This document shows positions 50,666 to 59,890 of a stretch of DNA of 64,000 bases, piece after piece. The position numbers were made by a program, and so were the translations under genes. The stretch comes from Streptomyces avidinii (GTDB lineage Bacteria; Actinomycetota; Actinomycetes; Streptomycetales; Streptomycetaceae), in contig NZ_BMVL01000009.1 of assembly GCF_014650695.1 (NCBI RefSeq), forward strand, positions 1 through 64,000, given 5' to 3'. The notes under the pieces are model-generated. The model did no database searches, was not told where the DNA came from, and worked only from the letters and a program-made list of their open reading frames with translations. How positions within the stretch are numbered: the first letter of the stretch is position 1; each line of letters starts with the position of its first letter.

Positions 50666-51190
50666 TCAGATGCTCCGGCGCAGCCGCATCCCGAGGTAGC
50701 CCAGACCCAGCCCCATCAGGGCGAACCCGGTGCCGAGCGGGAGTATGTGCGCGGCCAGGTCGGCGGCCCGGTCGTTGGTGTCGGTGCCCAGTGCGGTGAC
50801 CACCGACGGCGGGCGCTGCGGATCGGCCTGCGGGGGCAGAGGCAGGGGCGGGTGCGGGCTCGGTACGGCGGCGTCGGGTGGCGGCGTGGGCTCGGTGCGC
50901 GGGCGCACCGGCAGCGGCCGGGAGGCCACCGTCAGCTCGGGGTCGGCAGGCTCGCCGACCGGTCGCCCGGGGCGCTCCCGCCCGACGCCGGCGAGGCTGC
51001 CGGCCAGCTCCTCGTAGGGGCCGTCCGGAGGGGCGGGCGCGGGCGCGAGGGCGAGTGCGGGGACCGGGGCGGCCGCGTGCCGGGCCGGGGCGAGGAGGGG
51101 GCCCGCGTACGCGGAGGCGGTGGGCGCGAGCGCGGCGGCGGCCAGGGCCGCGCAGGCCAGCCAGTGCGGCGGGCGGAAGCCTTGGATCAC
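50666..51190 (-). CDS. Secreted Pro/Ala-rich protein with C-terminal membrane anchor
   Basis: 174 aa from GTG 51190 (GGGAGGGG upstream). A signal peptide (WLACAALAAAALAPTASAYA) is followed by a low-complexity Pro/Ala region. The C-terminus HILPLGTGFALMGLGLGYLG then ends with RLRRSI: a short LP..TG-like motif, a hydrophobic stretch and a basic end. It resembles a sortase sorting tail, but is not a canonical LAXTG or LPXTG. It may be simply membrane anchored. Function unknown. Confidence 0.75.
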   Translation of the reverse strand: MIQGFRPPHWLACAALAAAALAPTASAYAGPLLAPARHAAAPVPALALAPAPAPPDGPYEELAGSLAGVGRERPGRPVGEPADPELTVASRPLPVRPRTEPTPPPDAAVPSPHPPLPLPPQADPQRPPSVVTALGTDTNDRAADLAAHILPLGTGFALMGLGLGYLGMRLRRSI

Positions 51191-51273
51191 GGGGAGCCCC
51201 TCCCGTCCCGAGCCGGCGAGCTGCTCGCTGCGCGTCAGAGATATGCGCCCAGATTTACATAGTGGGGCAAAAG

Positions 51274-51312
51274 CGGCATCCCGGACCCCCCATCGGGGTG
51301 CCCGGGATGCCG
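51274..51312. terminator. Terminator after the minus-strand kinase gene
   Basis: CGGCATCCCGG (51274-51284) and CCGGGATGCCG (51302-51312) form a perfect 11-bp stem, 20 bp after the kinase stop. An inner CCCCATCGGGG adds to it. Confidence 0.8.
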
Positions 51313-51332
51313 GTGTGTCGGAACGCGGTGCG

Positions 51333-52991
51333 CTATTCGGGGTTGCCGCTCGACACGGTCAGCGTGTACTCCGTGCCTTCCTTGTCGATCTTTTCGCCGG
51401 CGGACGGGGTCTGGAACAGCACCGTGTCCTTGCCGTACACGGCCTCGTCCTTGTACTCGATCTTGTACTTGCCGCCCGAGGCCTGGATGCACTCCTTCAC
51501 GGAGAGCAGGTTCTTGTACTTGAGGTCCGGCGCCATGTACTTGCCGGCCTCGCTGTAGTGCTTCACCGGCTCGGTGCACTTCTTCGGGTCGATCGTCCGC
51601 GTGGTGTCCGGGCCCTTGAACCCGGCCTTGGCGGAGGCCGACGCGGAAGCGCCCGGGTCCGCCGTCGTCCGCCCCTTGTCCTTGTCGTCGCCGTTCATCG
51701 CGATCGCCGCGATCAGGCCGCCGACGGCCAGCAGGGCCACCGCGATCGCGCCCACGAGCACCGGCATGTTCCGCTTGCCGCCACCGGCCGTCGCCGATGC
51801 GCCCGACGCGCCCGTCGGGGAGATCGTGTACGGCGGCGGGGTCTGCGGCGCGTACTGCTGCTGCGGCGGGGGCGTGTGCGGGTAGGCGTAGCCGCCCTGC
51901 GCGTGCTGGGGGGCGGGCGTCGGCGCGTACGGGGCCGGCGTCGGGGTCTGCGGAGCCTGGTAGGGCTGCTGCACCGACTGCGGGGGCGCCTGGTACCCGG
52001 ACTCCACCGGCGGGAAGACGGCCGAGGCCACACCCGCGCCGCTGCTCAGCGGGCCGTGGCCCTGCACGATGACCGGCGCCCCGGTCTGCCCGGATCCCAG
52101 CACCCGCGCGACCTCGTCGCCCATGGCCGCGGCCGTGGGGAAACGCTCGTTCGGGTTCTTCTTCAGGGCCCGCGCCACCAGCGCGTCCATCGCCGGGGTC
52201 AGTGACCGGTTGACGGAGGACGGGGCGACCGGCTCCTCCTGCACGTGGGCGTAGGCGATGGCCAGCGGGGAGTCCGCGTCGAACGGGATCCGCCCGGTCA
52301 GCAGCTGGAACAGCATGATGCCGACCGAGTAGAGGTCGGAACGGGCGTCGACCCCGCGCCCCAGGGCCTGCTCGGGCGAGAGGTACTGCGGGGTGCCGAC
52401 GACCATGCCGGTCTGCGTCATCGAGGTGACCCCCGACTGCATGGCGCGGGCGATGCCGAAGTCCATCACCTTGACCACGCCGCGCTTGTTCACCATGACG
52501 TTGCCGGGCTTGATGTCGCGGTGGACGAGCCCCATCTCGTGGCTGGTCTCCAGGGCGGCCAGCACATCGGCCGTCACCTTCAGCGCCTTGTCCGCGGGCA
52601 TGGCCCCGTGCTGGCGGACGTCCTCCTCCAGCACCGAACCCAGCGGCCGGCCCTCCACGTACTCCATGACGATGTAGGGCATCACGGCGCCGTCACCGCG
52701 GCTGCTGCCACCGAACGTCACTTCGCCCTCACCGGTATCGAATACCGAGACGATGTTCGTGTGCGACAGTTTTGCTACAGCCTGCGCCTCGCGGCGGAAC
52801 CGCTCGCGGAAGGACTGCTCGCGGCCGAGGTCGCTGTGCAGCGTCTTGATGGCGACCTGTCGGTCGAGGGCCGAGTCGTACGCCAGGTAGACGGAGGCCA
52901 TGCCGCCCGCACCCAGCAAGTCCCTTAGCTGGTAACGGCCACCGGCCAGAGAGCCGCCTGCGTACTGGCCCTGAGTGCCGTCCTGGCTCAT
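51333..52991 (-). CDS. Ser/Thr protein kinase with one PASTA-like domain
   Basis: 552 aa from ATG 52991 (GAGGGGAAG upstream). The kinase domain has GAGGMASVY, D159 in HRDIKPGNVM and GTPQYLSPEQ. A Pro/Gln/Tyr-rich linker leads to a membrane helix (MPVLVGAIAVALLAVGGLIAAIAM). The exported end has one PASTA-like domain (KNLLSVKECIQASGGKYKI ... TPSAGEKIDKEGTEYTLTVSSG). It is divergent from a second kinase across 230 bp. Confidence 0.92.
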   Translation of the reverse strand: MSQDGTQGQYAGGSLAGGRYQLRDLLGAGGMASVYLAYDSALDRQVAIKTLHSDLGREQSFRERFRREAQAVAKLSHTNIVSVFDTGEGEVTFGGSSRGDGAVMPYIVMEYVEGRPLGSVLEEDVRQHGAMPADKALKVTADVLAALETSHEMGLVHRDIKPGNVMVNKRGVVKVMDFGIARAMQSGVTSMTQTGMVVGTPQYLSPEQALGRGVDARSDLYSVGIMLFQLLTGRIPFDADSPLAIAYAHVQEEPVAPSSVNRSLTPAMDALVARALKKNPNERFPTAAAMGDEVARVLGSGQTGAPVIVQGHGPLSSGAGVASAVFPPVESGYQAPPQSVQQPYQAPQTPTPAPYAPTPAPQHAQGGYAYPHTPPPQQQYAPQTPPPYTISPTGASGASATAGGGKRNMPVLVGAIAVALLAVGGLIAAIAMNGDDKDKGRTTADPGASASASAKAGFKGPDTTRTIDPKKCTEPVKHYSEAGKYMAPDLKYKNLLSVKECIQASGGKYKIEYKDEAVYGKDTVLFQTPSAGEKIDKEGTEYTLTVSSGNPE

Positions 52992-53221
52992 GACTGTTGC
53001 TTCCCCTCGGGCTGTGTCCCTACGCCTCCGGCCGGGCGCATGTGGCGCCCAGTCTGCCCGAGGGCAAGCACACGTCAAGCCAGGTGCCCGTTCCGTGACC
53101 ACACGGGCACAGCGTGGCCTTGTCCGAACGGTGACCGGTTCCGAGGCTGTAGCGTTCACCGGAGCACCGACGAAGAGGACTACCGCTGAGCGGCGGCCGA
53201 GAGATACGACGGCGAGGACTG

Positions 53222-54826
53222 ATGGCACCCGAACCCGAGGGAAACGGCGCCGGGATGACCGATGGTCCTGAGCACTGGGGCGCAGGCGGCCTGGTGGGAG
53301 ACGGTCGTTACCGGATGACGCACCGGCTGGGCCGTGGCGGCATGGCCGAGGTCTTCGCCGCCGAGGACGTACGACTCGGCCGCACCGTCGCCGTGAAGCT
53401 GCTGCGAGCGGACCTGGCCGAGGACCCGGTGTCCAAGGCCCGCTTCACGCGCGAGGCGCAGTCCGTCGCCGGACTCAACCACCACGCCGTCGTCGCCGTG
53501 TACGACTCGGGCGAGGACCGGGTCGGCCCGAACACCGTCCCGTACATCGTGATGGAGCTCGTCGAGGGCCGCACCATCCGCGACCTGCTGATCAGCGCCG
53601 AGGCCCCGGGCCCCGAGCAGGCGCTCATCATCACCTCGGGCGTGCTCGAAGCCCTCGCGTACTCGCACCAGCACGGCATCGTGCACCGCGACATCAAGCC
53701 CGCGAACGTCATCATCACCGAGACCGGCGCGGTCAAGGTGATGGACTTCGGCATCGCCCGCGCGCTGCACGGCGCCCAGTCGACGATGACCCAGACCGGC
53801 ATGGTCATGGGCACCCCGCAGTACCTGTCGCCCGAGCAGGCCCTCGGCAAGGCCGTCGACCACCGCTCCGACCTGTACGCGACCGGCTGCCTGCTGTACG
53901 AACTGCTCGCGCTGCGTCCCCCGTTCACCGGCGAGACCCCGCTGTCGGTCGTCTACCAGCACGTCCAGGACGCACCGGTGCCGCCCTCGCAGCTGCCGGA
54001 GGGCCAGCACATCCCGCAGGAGCTCGACGGTCTGGTCATGCGCTCCCTGGCGAAGGACCCGGACGACCGGTTCCAGAGCGCCGAGGAGATGCGCGGGCTG
54101 GTCCAGTACGCGCTGCAGATGCTGCACGAGCAGGGGGCGAACACCGGCACCTGGGGCACCGGCCCGGTCACCATGGCCCTGCCGCACGGGCGGGGCGGCG
54201 CCGCCGCCACCACGGCCATGCCCGTGAGCGGGAGCGGCGGTCAGCAGCAGTACGGGGCGCACGCCTCGACCTCGCAGTTCCAGCAGCCGATGGTGCCGGC
54301 GCTGAACCCGGACGACGGTTCGGCCTTCCCCGGCACCAACAGCGGCGGCTACGACGGGTACGACGGCTACGACGAGCGCGGTGGCGGCGGCAGCCGCTGG
54401 AAGGCCTGGCTGTTCGCGGTCCTCGCGATCATCGCGGTCGCGGGCGGCGTGGCGTACGCGGTCAACACCGTGGGCAAGGGCGGGAACAAGCCGGAGACCA
54501 CCCAGAGCACCCCGGGCGGCCAGCCGAGCCAGTCCAGCACCCCGAACGCCACGACGGCGACGCAGACGCAGGACAACCCCCCGCCCAGCAACGACAACTC
54601 GCCCGCGCCGAGCCGCACCCGGTCGCAGAGCTTCAGCCCGACGCCCTCGGCGTCCGCGTCGCACTCGCCGACCGGTACGGCCTCGCCGTCGGCGTCGGCG
54701 TCGACGAAGCCGACGACGTCCGCGAGCACCAAGCCGACGACCTCCACGTCACCGAAGCCCACGGACGCGAGCGGCGGTGGCGCGGGTGGCCCCGGCGGTG
54801 GCGCCGGCACCAACTCGGAGGAGTGA
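53222..54826 (+). CDS. Ser/Thr protein kinase with a low-complexity exported tail
   Basis: 534 aa from ATG 53222. The kinase domain includes LGRGGMAEVF, D157 in HRDIKPANVI and GTPQYLSPEQ. A Gly/Gln linker with YDGYDGYDERGG precedes a membrane helix (WLFAVLAIIAVAGGVAYAV). The outside tail of about 120 residues is Ser/Thr/Pro-rich with TKPTTSASTKPTTS repeats. It has no PASTA domain. The tail may span the wall and be glycosylated. Confidence 0.92.
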   Translation: MAPEPEGNGAGMTDGPEHWGAGGLVGDGRYRMTHRLGRGGMAEVFAAEDVRLGRTVAVKLLRADLAEDPVSKARFTREAQSVAGLNHHAVVAVYDSGEDRVGPNTVPYIVMELVEGRTIRDLLISAEAPGPEQALIITSGVLEALAYSHQHGIVHRDIKPANVIITETGAVKVMDFGIARALHGAQSTMTQTGMVMGTPQYLSPEQALGKAVDHRSDLYATGCLLYELLALRPPFTGETPLSVVYQHVQDAPVPPSQLPEGQHIPQELDGLVMRSLAKDPDDRFQSAEEMRGLVQYALQMLHEQGANTGTWGTGPVTMALPHGRGGAAATTAMPVSGSGGQQQYGAHASTSQFQQPMVPALNPDDGSAFPGTNSGGYDGYDGYDERGGGGSRWKAWLFAVLAIIAVAGGVAYAVNTVGKGGNKPETTQSTPGGQPSQSSTPNATTATQTQDNPPPSNDNSPAPSRTRSQSFSPTPSASASHSPTGTASPSASASTKPTTSASTKPTTSTSPKPTDASGGGAGGPGGGAGTNSEE

Positions 54827-55157
54827 CGCGGGTCGGAGCGCGTGCCGGTACGCGCGCTCCGCATTCCGGGTCGGCGAGTGCACGGTGATGAACTGGGGTT
54901 CGACGCGCGTGCAGACGGGGTCGAAGAGCTCGCCGCCGCCGAAATGCGGAACCGGGCCGAAGAGCTCCGGTTCAGCCGCGGCCGGTTCGGCTACCTGCGC
55001 CGTTCCGGTGAACTGGACCGACCGGAGCCGCTGGTCACGGGAATTGAAATGGTCGGCCCCGCACGCCACCACACTGCCGTTGCAGGCCTGGTGATAGCCG
55101 AAACCGGAATGCATTCTGAGCACCACACGGGGCGTCACCGCCGTGGTGCGGGCGCGC
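54827..55157. other. 331-bp region without an assigned gene
   Basis: Two short open readings on opposite strands overlap here. One is on plus from ATG 54888 to 55094 (68 codons). The other is on minus, starting with an ATG near 55114 and beginning MHSGFGYHQACNGSVVACG. Both have GC-rich third positions and neither has a clear ribosome site or a family I recognise. No terminator is obvious after the kinase gene. Confidence 0.4.
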
Positions 55158-55835
55158 TCAGCGCCTCTCGGCCTGCAGCCGGGCCACGTAGGCCGCGGCC
55201 TGGGAGCGGCGCTCCATGCCCAGCTTGGACAGCAGACTGGAGACATAGTTCTTGATCGTCTTCTCGGCCAGGTGCAGCCGCTCGCCGATGACGCGGTTGG
55301 TCAGGCCCTCGCCGATCAGGTCGAGGATCTTGCGCTCCTGCTCGGTGAGGTTGGAGAGGCGGTCGTCGCCCCTGCCGCCCTTGCCGTCACGCAGCCGCTC
55401 CAGCACCCGCGCGGTGGCGACCGGGTCGAGCAGCGACTTGCCGGCGGCCACGTCGCGCACGGCGCTCAGCAGCTCGTTGCCGCGGATCGCCTTGAGAACG
55501 TATCCGGAGGCGCCGGCCATGATCGCGTCGAAGAGTGCCTCGTCGTCGGCGAACGAGGTCAGCATCAGGCACTTGATGTCCTCGTTCCCGGAGCGCACCT
55601 CGCGGCACACCTCCACACCGCTGCCGTCCGGCAGGCGGACATCGAGGACGGCCACGTCGGGACGGGTGGCGGGAATACGGACCAGGGCTTCCGTCGCGGT
55701 GCCGGCCTCGCCGACGATCTCGATGTCGTCTTCGACCGACAAGAGCTCATGGACACCCCGACGTACCACTTCGTGGTCGTCCAGGAGGAATACCTTGATT
55801 TTTCCGTCTTCGCGCACGAAGTCAGTTTCACACAC
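55158..55835 (-). CDS. Orphan NarL/LuxR-type response regulator
   Basis: 225 aa from GTG 55835 (GGGAAGGGG upstream). The receiver has LLDDHEVV, the phospho-acceptor D65 in VAVLDVRLP and K in YVLKAIRG. The LuxR-type helix-turn-helix is NLTEQERKILDLIGEGLTN ... KTIKNYVSSLLSKL. No kinase gene is beside it. It is close to DevR/DosR-type proteins in the receiver and linker. It is divergent from bkdA2. Confidence 0.92.
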   Translation of the reverse strand: MCETDFVREDGKIKVFLLDDHEVVRRGVHELLSVEDDIEIVGEAGTATEALVRIPATRPDVAVLDVRLPDGSGVEVCREVRSGNEDIKCLMLTSFADDEALFDAIMAGASGYVLKAIRGNELLSAVRDVAAGKSLLDPVATARVLERLRDGKGGRGDDRLSNLTEQERKILDLIGEGLTNRVIGERLHLAEKTIKNYVSSLLSKLGMERRSQAAAYVARLQAERR

Positions 55836-55932
55836 TCACCCCTTCCCTGCCGGAGTTACCCGGGATAACGTGCCGTTGTTCCCGGCCCCTGCAAGGCTGT
55901 GACCAGTAGTTGTTCCCGTCGCTGCGGATTTA

Positions 55933-55946
55933 CTTGGAAATCCAAG
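55933..55946. promoter_or_regulatory. Palindrome CTTGGAAATCCAAG in the bkdA2 upstream region
   Basis: CTTGGA-AA-TCCAAG is a 6-2-6 inverted repeat within the 309-bp divergent region between the response regulator and bkdA2. It lies about 199 bp before bkdA2 and 98 bp before the regulator. The segment around it is AT-rich for this genome, consistent with a promoter region. No other feature is clear in 55836-56144. Confidence 0.45.
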
Positions 55947-56144
55947 CAAAAACGCAGGTCAAACGGGGTTTCGCAGTTATGCGACACACTGGGTAACGTG
56001 CATTGCGCAGGGCACTCGCCGGGGCACCTGTCACGCCTGAATCCCCGTACGCGACGCGCACCCACCCCGTGCGCTCGTTACGGATACAGGTGAGCCGCAC
56101 TGGACCCCGGAGAACCCGGGTGCCGGACCGACGGAGGAGCACAC

Positions 56145-57344
56145 GTGACCGTGGAGAGCACTGCCGCGCGCAAGCCGCGACGCAGCAGCGGCACCAAGCG
56201 GGCGGCAGGCGCGGCAAGCGCCGCCAAGCCCGCCGCTGCCACCGCGCAGACGCAGGATGTCGTACCTCAGCTCGTACAGCTGCTGACGCCCGAAGGGGAC
56301 CGCGTCGAAAACGCGGAGAACGCCGAGTTCGCCCCCTTCGTCGCCGACATCACGACCGAGGACCTGCGCGGGCTGTACCGCGACATGGTCATGACCCGTC
56401 GGTTCGACGGTGAGGCGACTGCCCTGCAGCGTCAGGGTGAGCTGGGCCTGTGGGCCTCGCTCCTCGGCCAGGAAGCCGCGCAGATCGGCTCCGGCCGGGC
56501 GCTGAACGACGAGGACTACGTCTTCCCGACGTACCGCGAGCACGGCGTCGCCTGGTGCCGCGGGGTCGACCCGACCAACCTGCTCGGCATGTTCCGCGGC
56601 GTGAACCACGGCGGCTGGGACCCGAACACCAACAACTTCCACCTCTACACGATCGTGATCGGCTCGCAGACGCTGCACGCGACCGGTTACGCGATGGGTG
56701 TGGCCAAGGACGGCGCGGACTCCGCGGTCATCGCCTACTTCGGCGACGGCGCGTCCAGCCAGGGCGACGTCGCCGAGGCGTTCACCTTCTCCGCCGTCTA
56801 CAACTCCCCCGTGGTGTTCTTCTGCCAGAACAACCAGTGGGCGATCTCCGAGCCGACCGAGCGCCAGATGCGCGTGCCGCTCTACCAGCGCGCACAGGGC
56901 TTCGGCTTCCCGGGCGTGCGCGTCGACGGCAACGACGTGCTGGCCTGCCTGGCCGTGACCCGCTGGGCCCTGGACCGGGCCCGCCGCGGCGAGGGCCCGA
57001 CCCTGGTCGAGGCGTTCACCTACCGCATGGGTGCGCACACCACCTCCGACGACCCGACGAAGTACCGGCGGGACGAGGAGACGGCGGCCTGGGAGGCGAA
57101 GGACCCGATCCTGCGCCTGAAGGCCCACCTGCTGGCCACCGGGGGCGCCGACGAGGCGTTCTTCACGGAGCTGGAGGCGGAGAGCGAGGCGATGGGCAAG
57201 CGCGTCCGCGAGGCCGTGCGCGCCATGCCGGACCCGGACACCATGGCGATCTTCGAGAACGTCTACGCGGACGGGCACGCGCTCGTCGACGAGGAGCGCG
57301 CCCAGTTCGCCGCCTACCTCGCGTCCTTCGAGGAGGGTCACTGA
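56145..57344 (+). CDS. bkdA2: Branched-chain 2-oxo acid dehydrogenase E1 alpha (BkdA2)
   Basis: 399 aa, with a 60-residue Lys/Ala-rich N-terminal extension (RKPRRSSGTKRAAGAASAAK) not in BkdA1. The ThDP motif GDGASSQGDVAEAFTFSAVY, NNQWAISEPT and TYRMGAHTTSDDPTKY follow. It begins the second bkd operon (bkdA2B2C2). Its stop shares one base with bkdB2. Confidence 0.94.
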   Translation: MTVESTAARKPRRSSGTKRAAGAASAAKPAAATAQTQDVVPQLVQLLTPEGDRVENAENAEFAPFVADITTEDLRGLYRDMVMTRRFDGEATALQRQGELGLWASLLGQEAAQIGSGRALNDEDYVFPTYREHGVAWCRGVDPTNLLGMFRGVNHGGWDPNTNNFHLYTIVIGSQTLHATGYAMGVAKDGADSAVIAYFGDGASSQGDVAEAFTFSAVYNSPVVFFCQNNQWAISEPTERQMRVPLYQRAQGFGFPGVRVDGNDVLACLAVTRWALDRARRGEGPTLVEAFTYRMGAHTTSDDPTKYRRDEETAAWEAKDPILRLKAHLLATGGADEAFFTELEAESEAMGKRVREAVRAMPDPDTMAIFENVYADGHALVDEERAQFAAYLASFEEGH

Positions 57345-58324
57345 TGGCTGTCGAAAAGATGTCGATCGCCAAGGCGCTCAACGAGTCGCTGCGCAAGGCG
57401 CTGGAGCAGGACCCCAAGGTCCTGATCATGGGTGAGGACGTCGGCAAGCTCGGCGGCGTCTTCCGGATCACCGACGGACTGCAGAAGGACTTCGGCGAGG
57501 AGCGGGTCATCGACACCCCGCTCGCCGAGTCGGGCATCGTCGGCACCGCCATCGGCCTGGCCCTGCGCGGGTACCGGCCGGTCGTGGAGATCCAGTTCGA
57601 CGGTTTCGTCTTCCCCGCGTACGACCAGATCGTCACGCAGCTCGCGAAGATGCACGCCCGCGCCCTGGGCAAGGTCAAGATGCCCGTCGTCGTGCGCATC
57701 CCGTACGCGGGCGGCATCGGCGCGGTCGAGCACCACAGCGAGTCCCCGGAGGCGCTCTTCGCGCACGTCCCGGGCCTCAAGGTGGTCTCCCCGTCGAACG
57801 CGAGCGATGCCTACTGGATGCTCCAGCAGGCGATCCTCAGCGACGACCCGGTGATCTTCTTCGAGCCGAAGCGCCGCTACTGGGACAAGGGCGAGGTCGA
57901 CTTCGACGCCATCCCCGGTGAGCTGCACAAGGCGCGGGTGAGCCGTGAGGGCTCTGACGTCACCCTGGCCGCCTACGGCCCGATGGTGAAGGTCTGCCTG
58001 GAGGCGGCTGCCGCGGCCGCCGAGGAGGGCAAGTCGGTGGAGGTCCTCGACCTGCGCTCGATGTCCCCGGTCGACTTCGACGGGATCCAGGCGTCGGTCG
58101 AGAAGACCCGCCGGCTCGTGGTCGTCCACGAGGCGCCGGTCTTCCTCGGCGTGGGCTCCGAGGTCGCCGCCCGCATCACGGAGCGGTGCTTCTACCACCT
58201 GGAGGCGCCGGTCCTGCGCGTGGGCGGTTTCCACGCTCCGTACCCGCCGGCCCGCCTGGAGGACGAGTACCTGCCCGGCCTGGACAGGGTGCTCGACGCC
58301 GTCGACCGCTCGCTGGCGTACTAG
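57344..58324 (+). CDS. bkdB2: Branched-chain 2-oxo acid dehydrogenase E1 beta (BkdB2)
   Basis: 326 aa from ATG 57344. It has IMGEDVGKLGGVFRITDGL, GAVEHHSESPEALF and VVVHEAPVFLGVGSEV. It is close in sequence to BkdB1 of the first operon. It pairs with BkdA2. Confidence 0.94.
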   Translation: MAVEKMSIAKALNESLRKALEQDPKVLIMGEDVGKLGGVFRITDGLQKDFGEERVIDTPLAESGIVGTAIGLALRGYRPVVEIQFDGFVFPAYDQIVTQLAKMHARALGKVKMPVVVRIPYAGGIGAVEHHSESPEALFAHVPGLKVVSPSNASDAYWMLQQAILSDDPVIFFEPKRRYWDKGEVDFDAIPGELHKARVSREGSDVTLAAYGPMVKVCLEAAAAAAEEGKSVEVLDLRSMSPVDFDGIQASVEKTRRLVVVHEAPVFLGVGSEVAARITERCFYHLEAPVLRVGGFHAPYPPARLEDEYLPGLDRVLDAVDRSLAY

Positions 58325-58336
58325 GAGACCCGCGTC

Positions 58337-59770
58337 ATGACCATCCGCGAATTCAAGATGCCCGATGTGGGCGAGGGCCTCACCGAGGCCGAGATCCTCA
58401 AGTGGTTCGTCCAGCCCGGTGACACGGTCACCGACGGTCAGGTCGTCTGCGAGGTCGAGACGGCCAAGGCCGCCGTGGAACTGCCGATCCCGTTCGACGG
58501 TGTCGTGCACGCGCTCCTCTTCGAGGAGGGCACCACGGTCGACGTCGGCCAGGTGATCATCTCGGTGCAGACCGGCGAGGCCGAGGCTCCGGCCCCGGCC
58601 GCCGCTGCCGCGGCTCCCGCCGTCGCCGCCGAGGCTCCCGCCGCCGAGGCCGAGGCCGCGCCCGAGGCGCGCCAGCCCGTCCTCGTCGGCTACGGGGTCT
58701 CCACCGCCTCCACCAAGCGCCGCCCGCGCAAGGCTCCGGCGGGCACGGCCGCGCAGAACGGCTCGTCCGCCCCGGTGGCCCCCGCGGCTCCGGCCGCTCC
58801 CGCGGCCCCGGCGCCGCTGCCCGCCGTCCCGGCGCAGCCGACCGGCGAGCGGCCGCTGGCCAAGCCGCCGGTGCGCAAGCTCGCCAAGGACCTCGGCATC
58901 GACCTGGCCTCGGTGGTACCCACCGGCGACGGCGGGGTCGTGACCCGGGAGGACGTCCACGCGGCGGCCGCCGCGGCGATCACCCCGCAGACGGCCGTCC
59001 CGGCCGCCGCCCCGGCTCCGGTGGCCACGCCCGTCGCGGCGGCCCCGGCCCCCGCGGCCGACGCCTCGGCGCGGGAGACCCGTATCCCGGTCAAGGGCGT
59101 CCGCAAGGTCACCGCGCAGGCGATGGTCCAGTCGGCCTTCACCGCGCCGCACGTCACCGAGTTCGTCACCCTCGACGTGACGCGCACGATGAAGCTGGTG
59201 CAGGAGCTCAAGGACGACCCGGACCTCGCGGGGCTGCGGATCAACCCGCTGCTGCTCATCGCGAAGGCCGTCCTGGTGGCCATCCGCCGCAACCCGGACG
59301 TCAACGCGTCCTGGGACGAGGCGGCCCAGGAGATCGTGCTCAAGCACTACGTCAACCTGGGCATCGCGGCGGCGACCCCGCGCGGGCTGATCGTCCCGAA
59401 CATCAAGGACGCGCACGCCAAGACCCTCGGCGAGCTGTCGGAGTCGCTGTCCTCGCTGGTCGCCACGGCCCGCGACGGCAAGACCTCCCCGGCGGACATG
59501 CAGAACGGCACGATCACCATCACCAACGTCGGCGTCTTCGGCGTCGACACCGGTACGCCCATCCTGAACCCGGGCGAGTCCGCGATTCTCGCGGTCGGTG
59601 CGATCAAGCTCCAGCCGTGGGTCCACAAGGGCAAGGTCAAGCCGCGTCAGGTGACCACCCTGGCGCTGTCCTTCGACCACCGCCTCATCGACGGCGAGCT
59701 CGGCTCCCGCTTCCTGGCCGACATCGCCGCGGTCCTGGAGCACCCCCGCCGCCTGGTCACCTGGGCGTAG
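58337..59770 (+). CDS. bkdC2: Branched-chain 2-oxo acid dehydrogenase E2 (BkdC2)
   Basis: 477 aa. A lipoyl domain (CEVETAKAAVELP), long Ala/Pro linkers, a subunit-binding domain (PPVRKLAKDLGIDLASVVPT) and the acyltransferase domain with FDHRLIDG are visible. It lies 12 bp after bkdB2. The Ala/Pro linker is longer than that of BkdC1. E3 is supplied from elsewhere. Confidence 0.94.
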   Translation: MTIREFKMPDVGEGLTEAEILKWFVQPGDTVTDGQVVCEVETAKAAVELPIPFDGVVHALLFEEGTTVDVGQVIISVQTGEAEAPAPAAAAAAPAVAAEAPAAEAEAAPEARQPVLVGYGVSTASTKRRPRKAPAGTAAQNGSSAPVAPAAPAAPAAPAPLPAVPAQPTGERPLAKPPVRKLAKDLGIDLASVVPTGDGGVVTREDVHAAAAAAITPQTAVPAAAPAPVATPVAAAPAPAADASARETRIPVKGVRKVTAQAMVQSAFTAPHVTEFVTLDVTRTMKLVQELKDDPDLAGLRINPLLLIAKAVLVAIRRNPDVNASWDEAAQEIVLKHYVNLGIAAATPRGLIVPNIKDAHAKTLGELSESLSSLVATARDGKTSPADMQNGTITITNVGVFGVDTGTPILNPGESAILAVGAIKLQPWVHKGKVKPRQVTTLALSFDHRLIDGELGSRFLADIAAVLEHPRRLVTWA

Positions 59771-59801
59771 CGGCCGGCACGGCACGACGCCCCACCCCGA
59801 T

Positions 59802-59827
59802 GGCCGGTCTCCCCGAGGAGGCCGGCC
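59802..59827 (+). terminator. Likely terminator after bkdC2
   Basis: GGCCGGTCTCC (59802-59812) pairs with GGAGGCCGGCC (59817-59827), one G-U, with a 4-nt loop, 31 bp after the bkdC2 stop. Confidence 0.65.
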
Positions 59828-59890
59828 TTCGGCCTGCCCGGGGCGGTAAAGCCCTGGTCGGCGCGGCGCGCCCTGTGTGATCATCGCCGG

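Noticed and set aside
54361..54790. Thr/Pro/Ser repeats of the kinase tail as an independent gene or repeat element
   Set aside because: They are in frame with the kinase and follow its membrane helix, so they are part of that protein.
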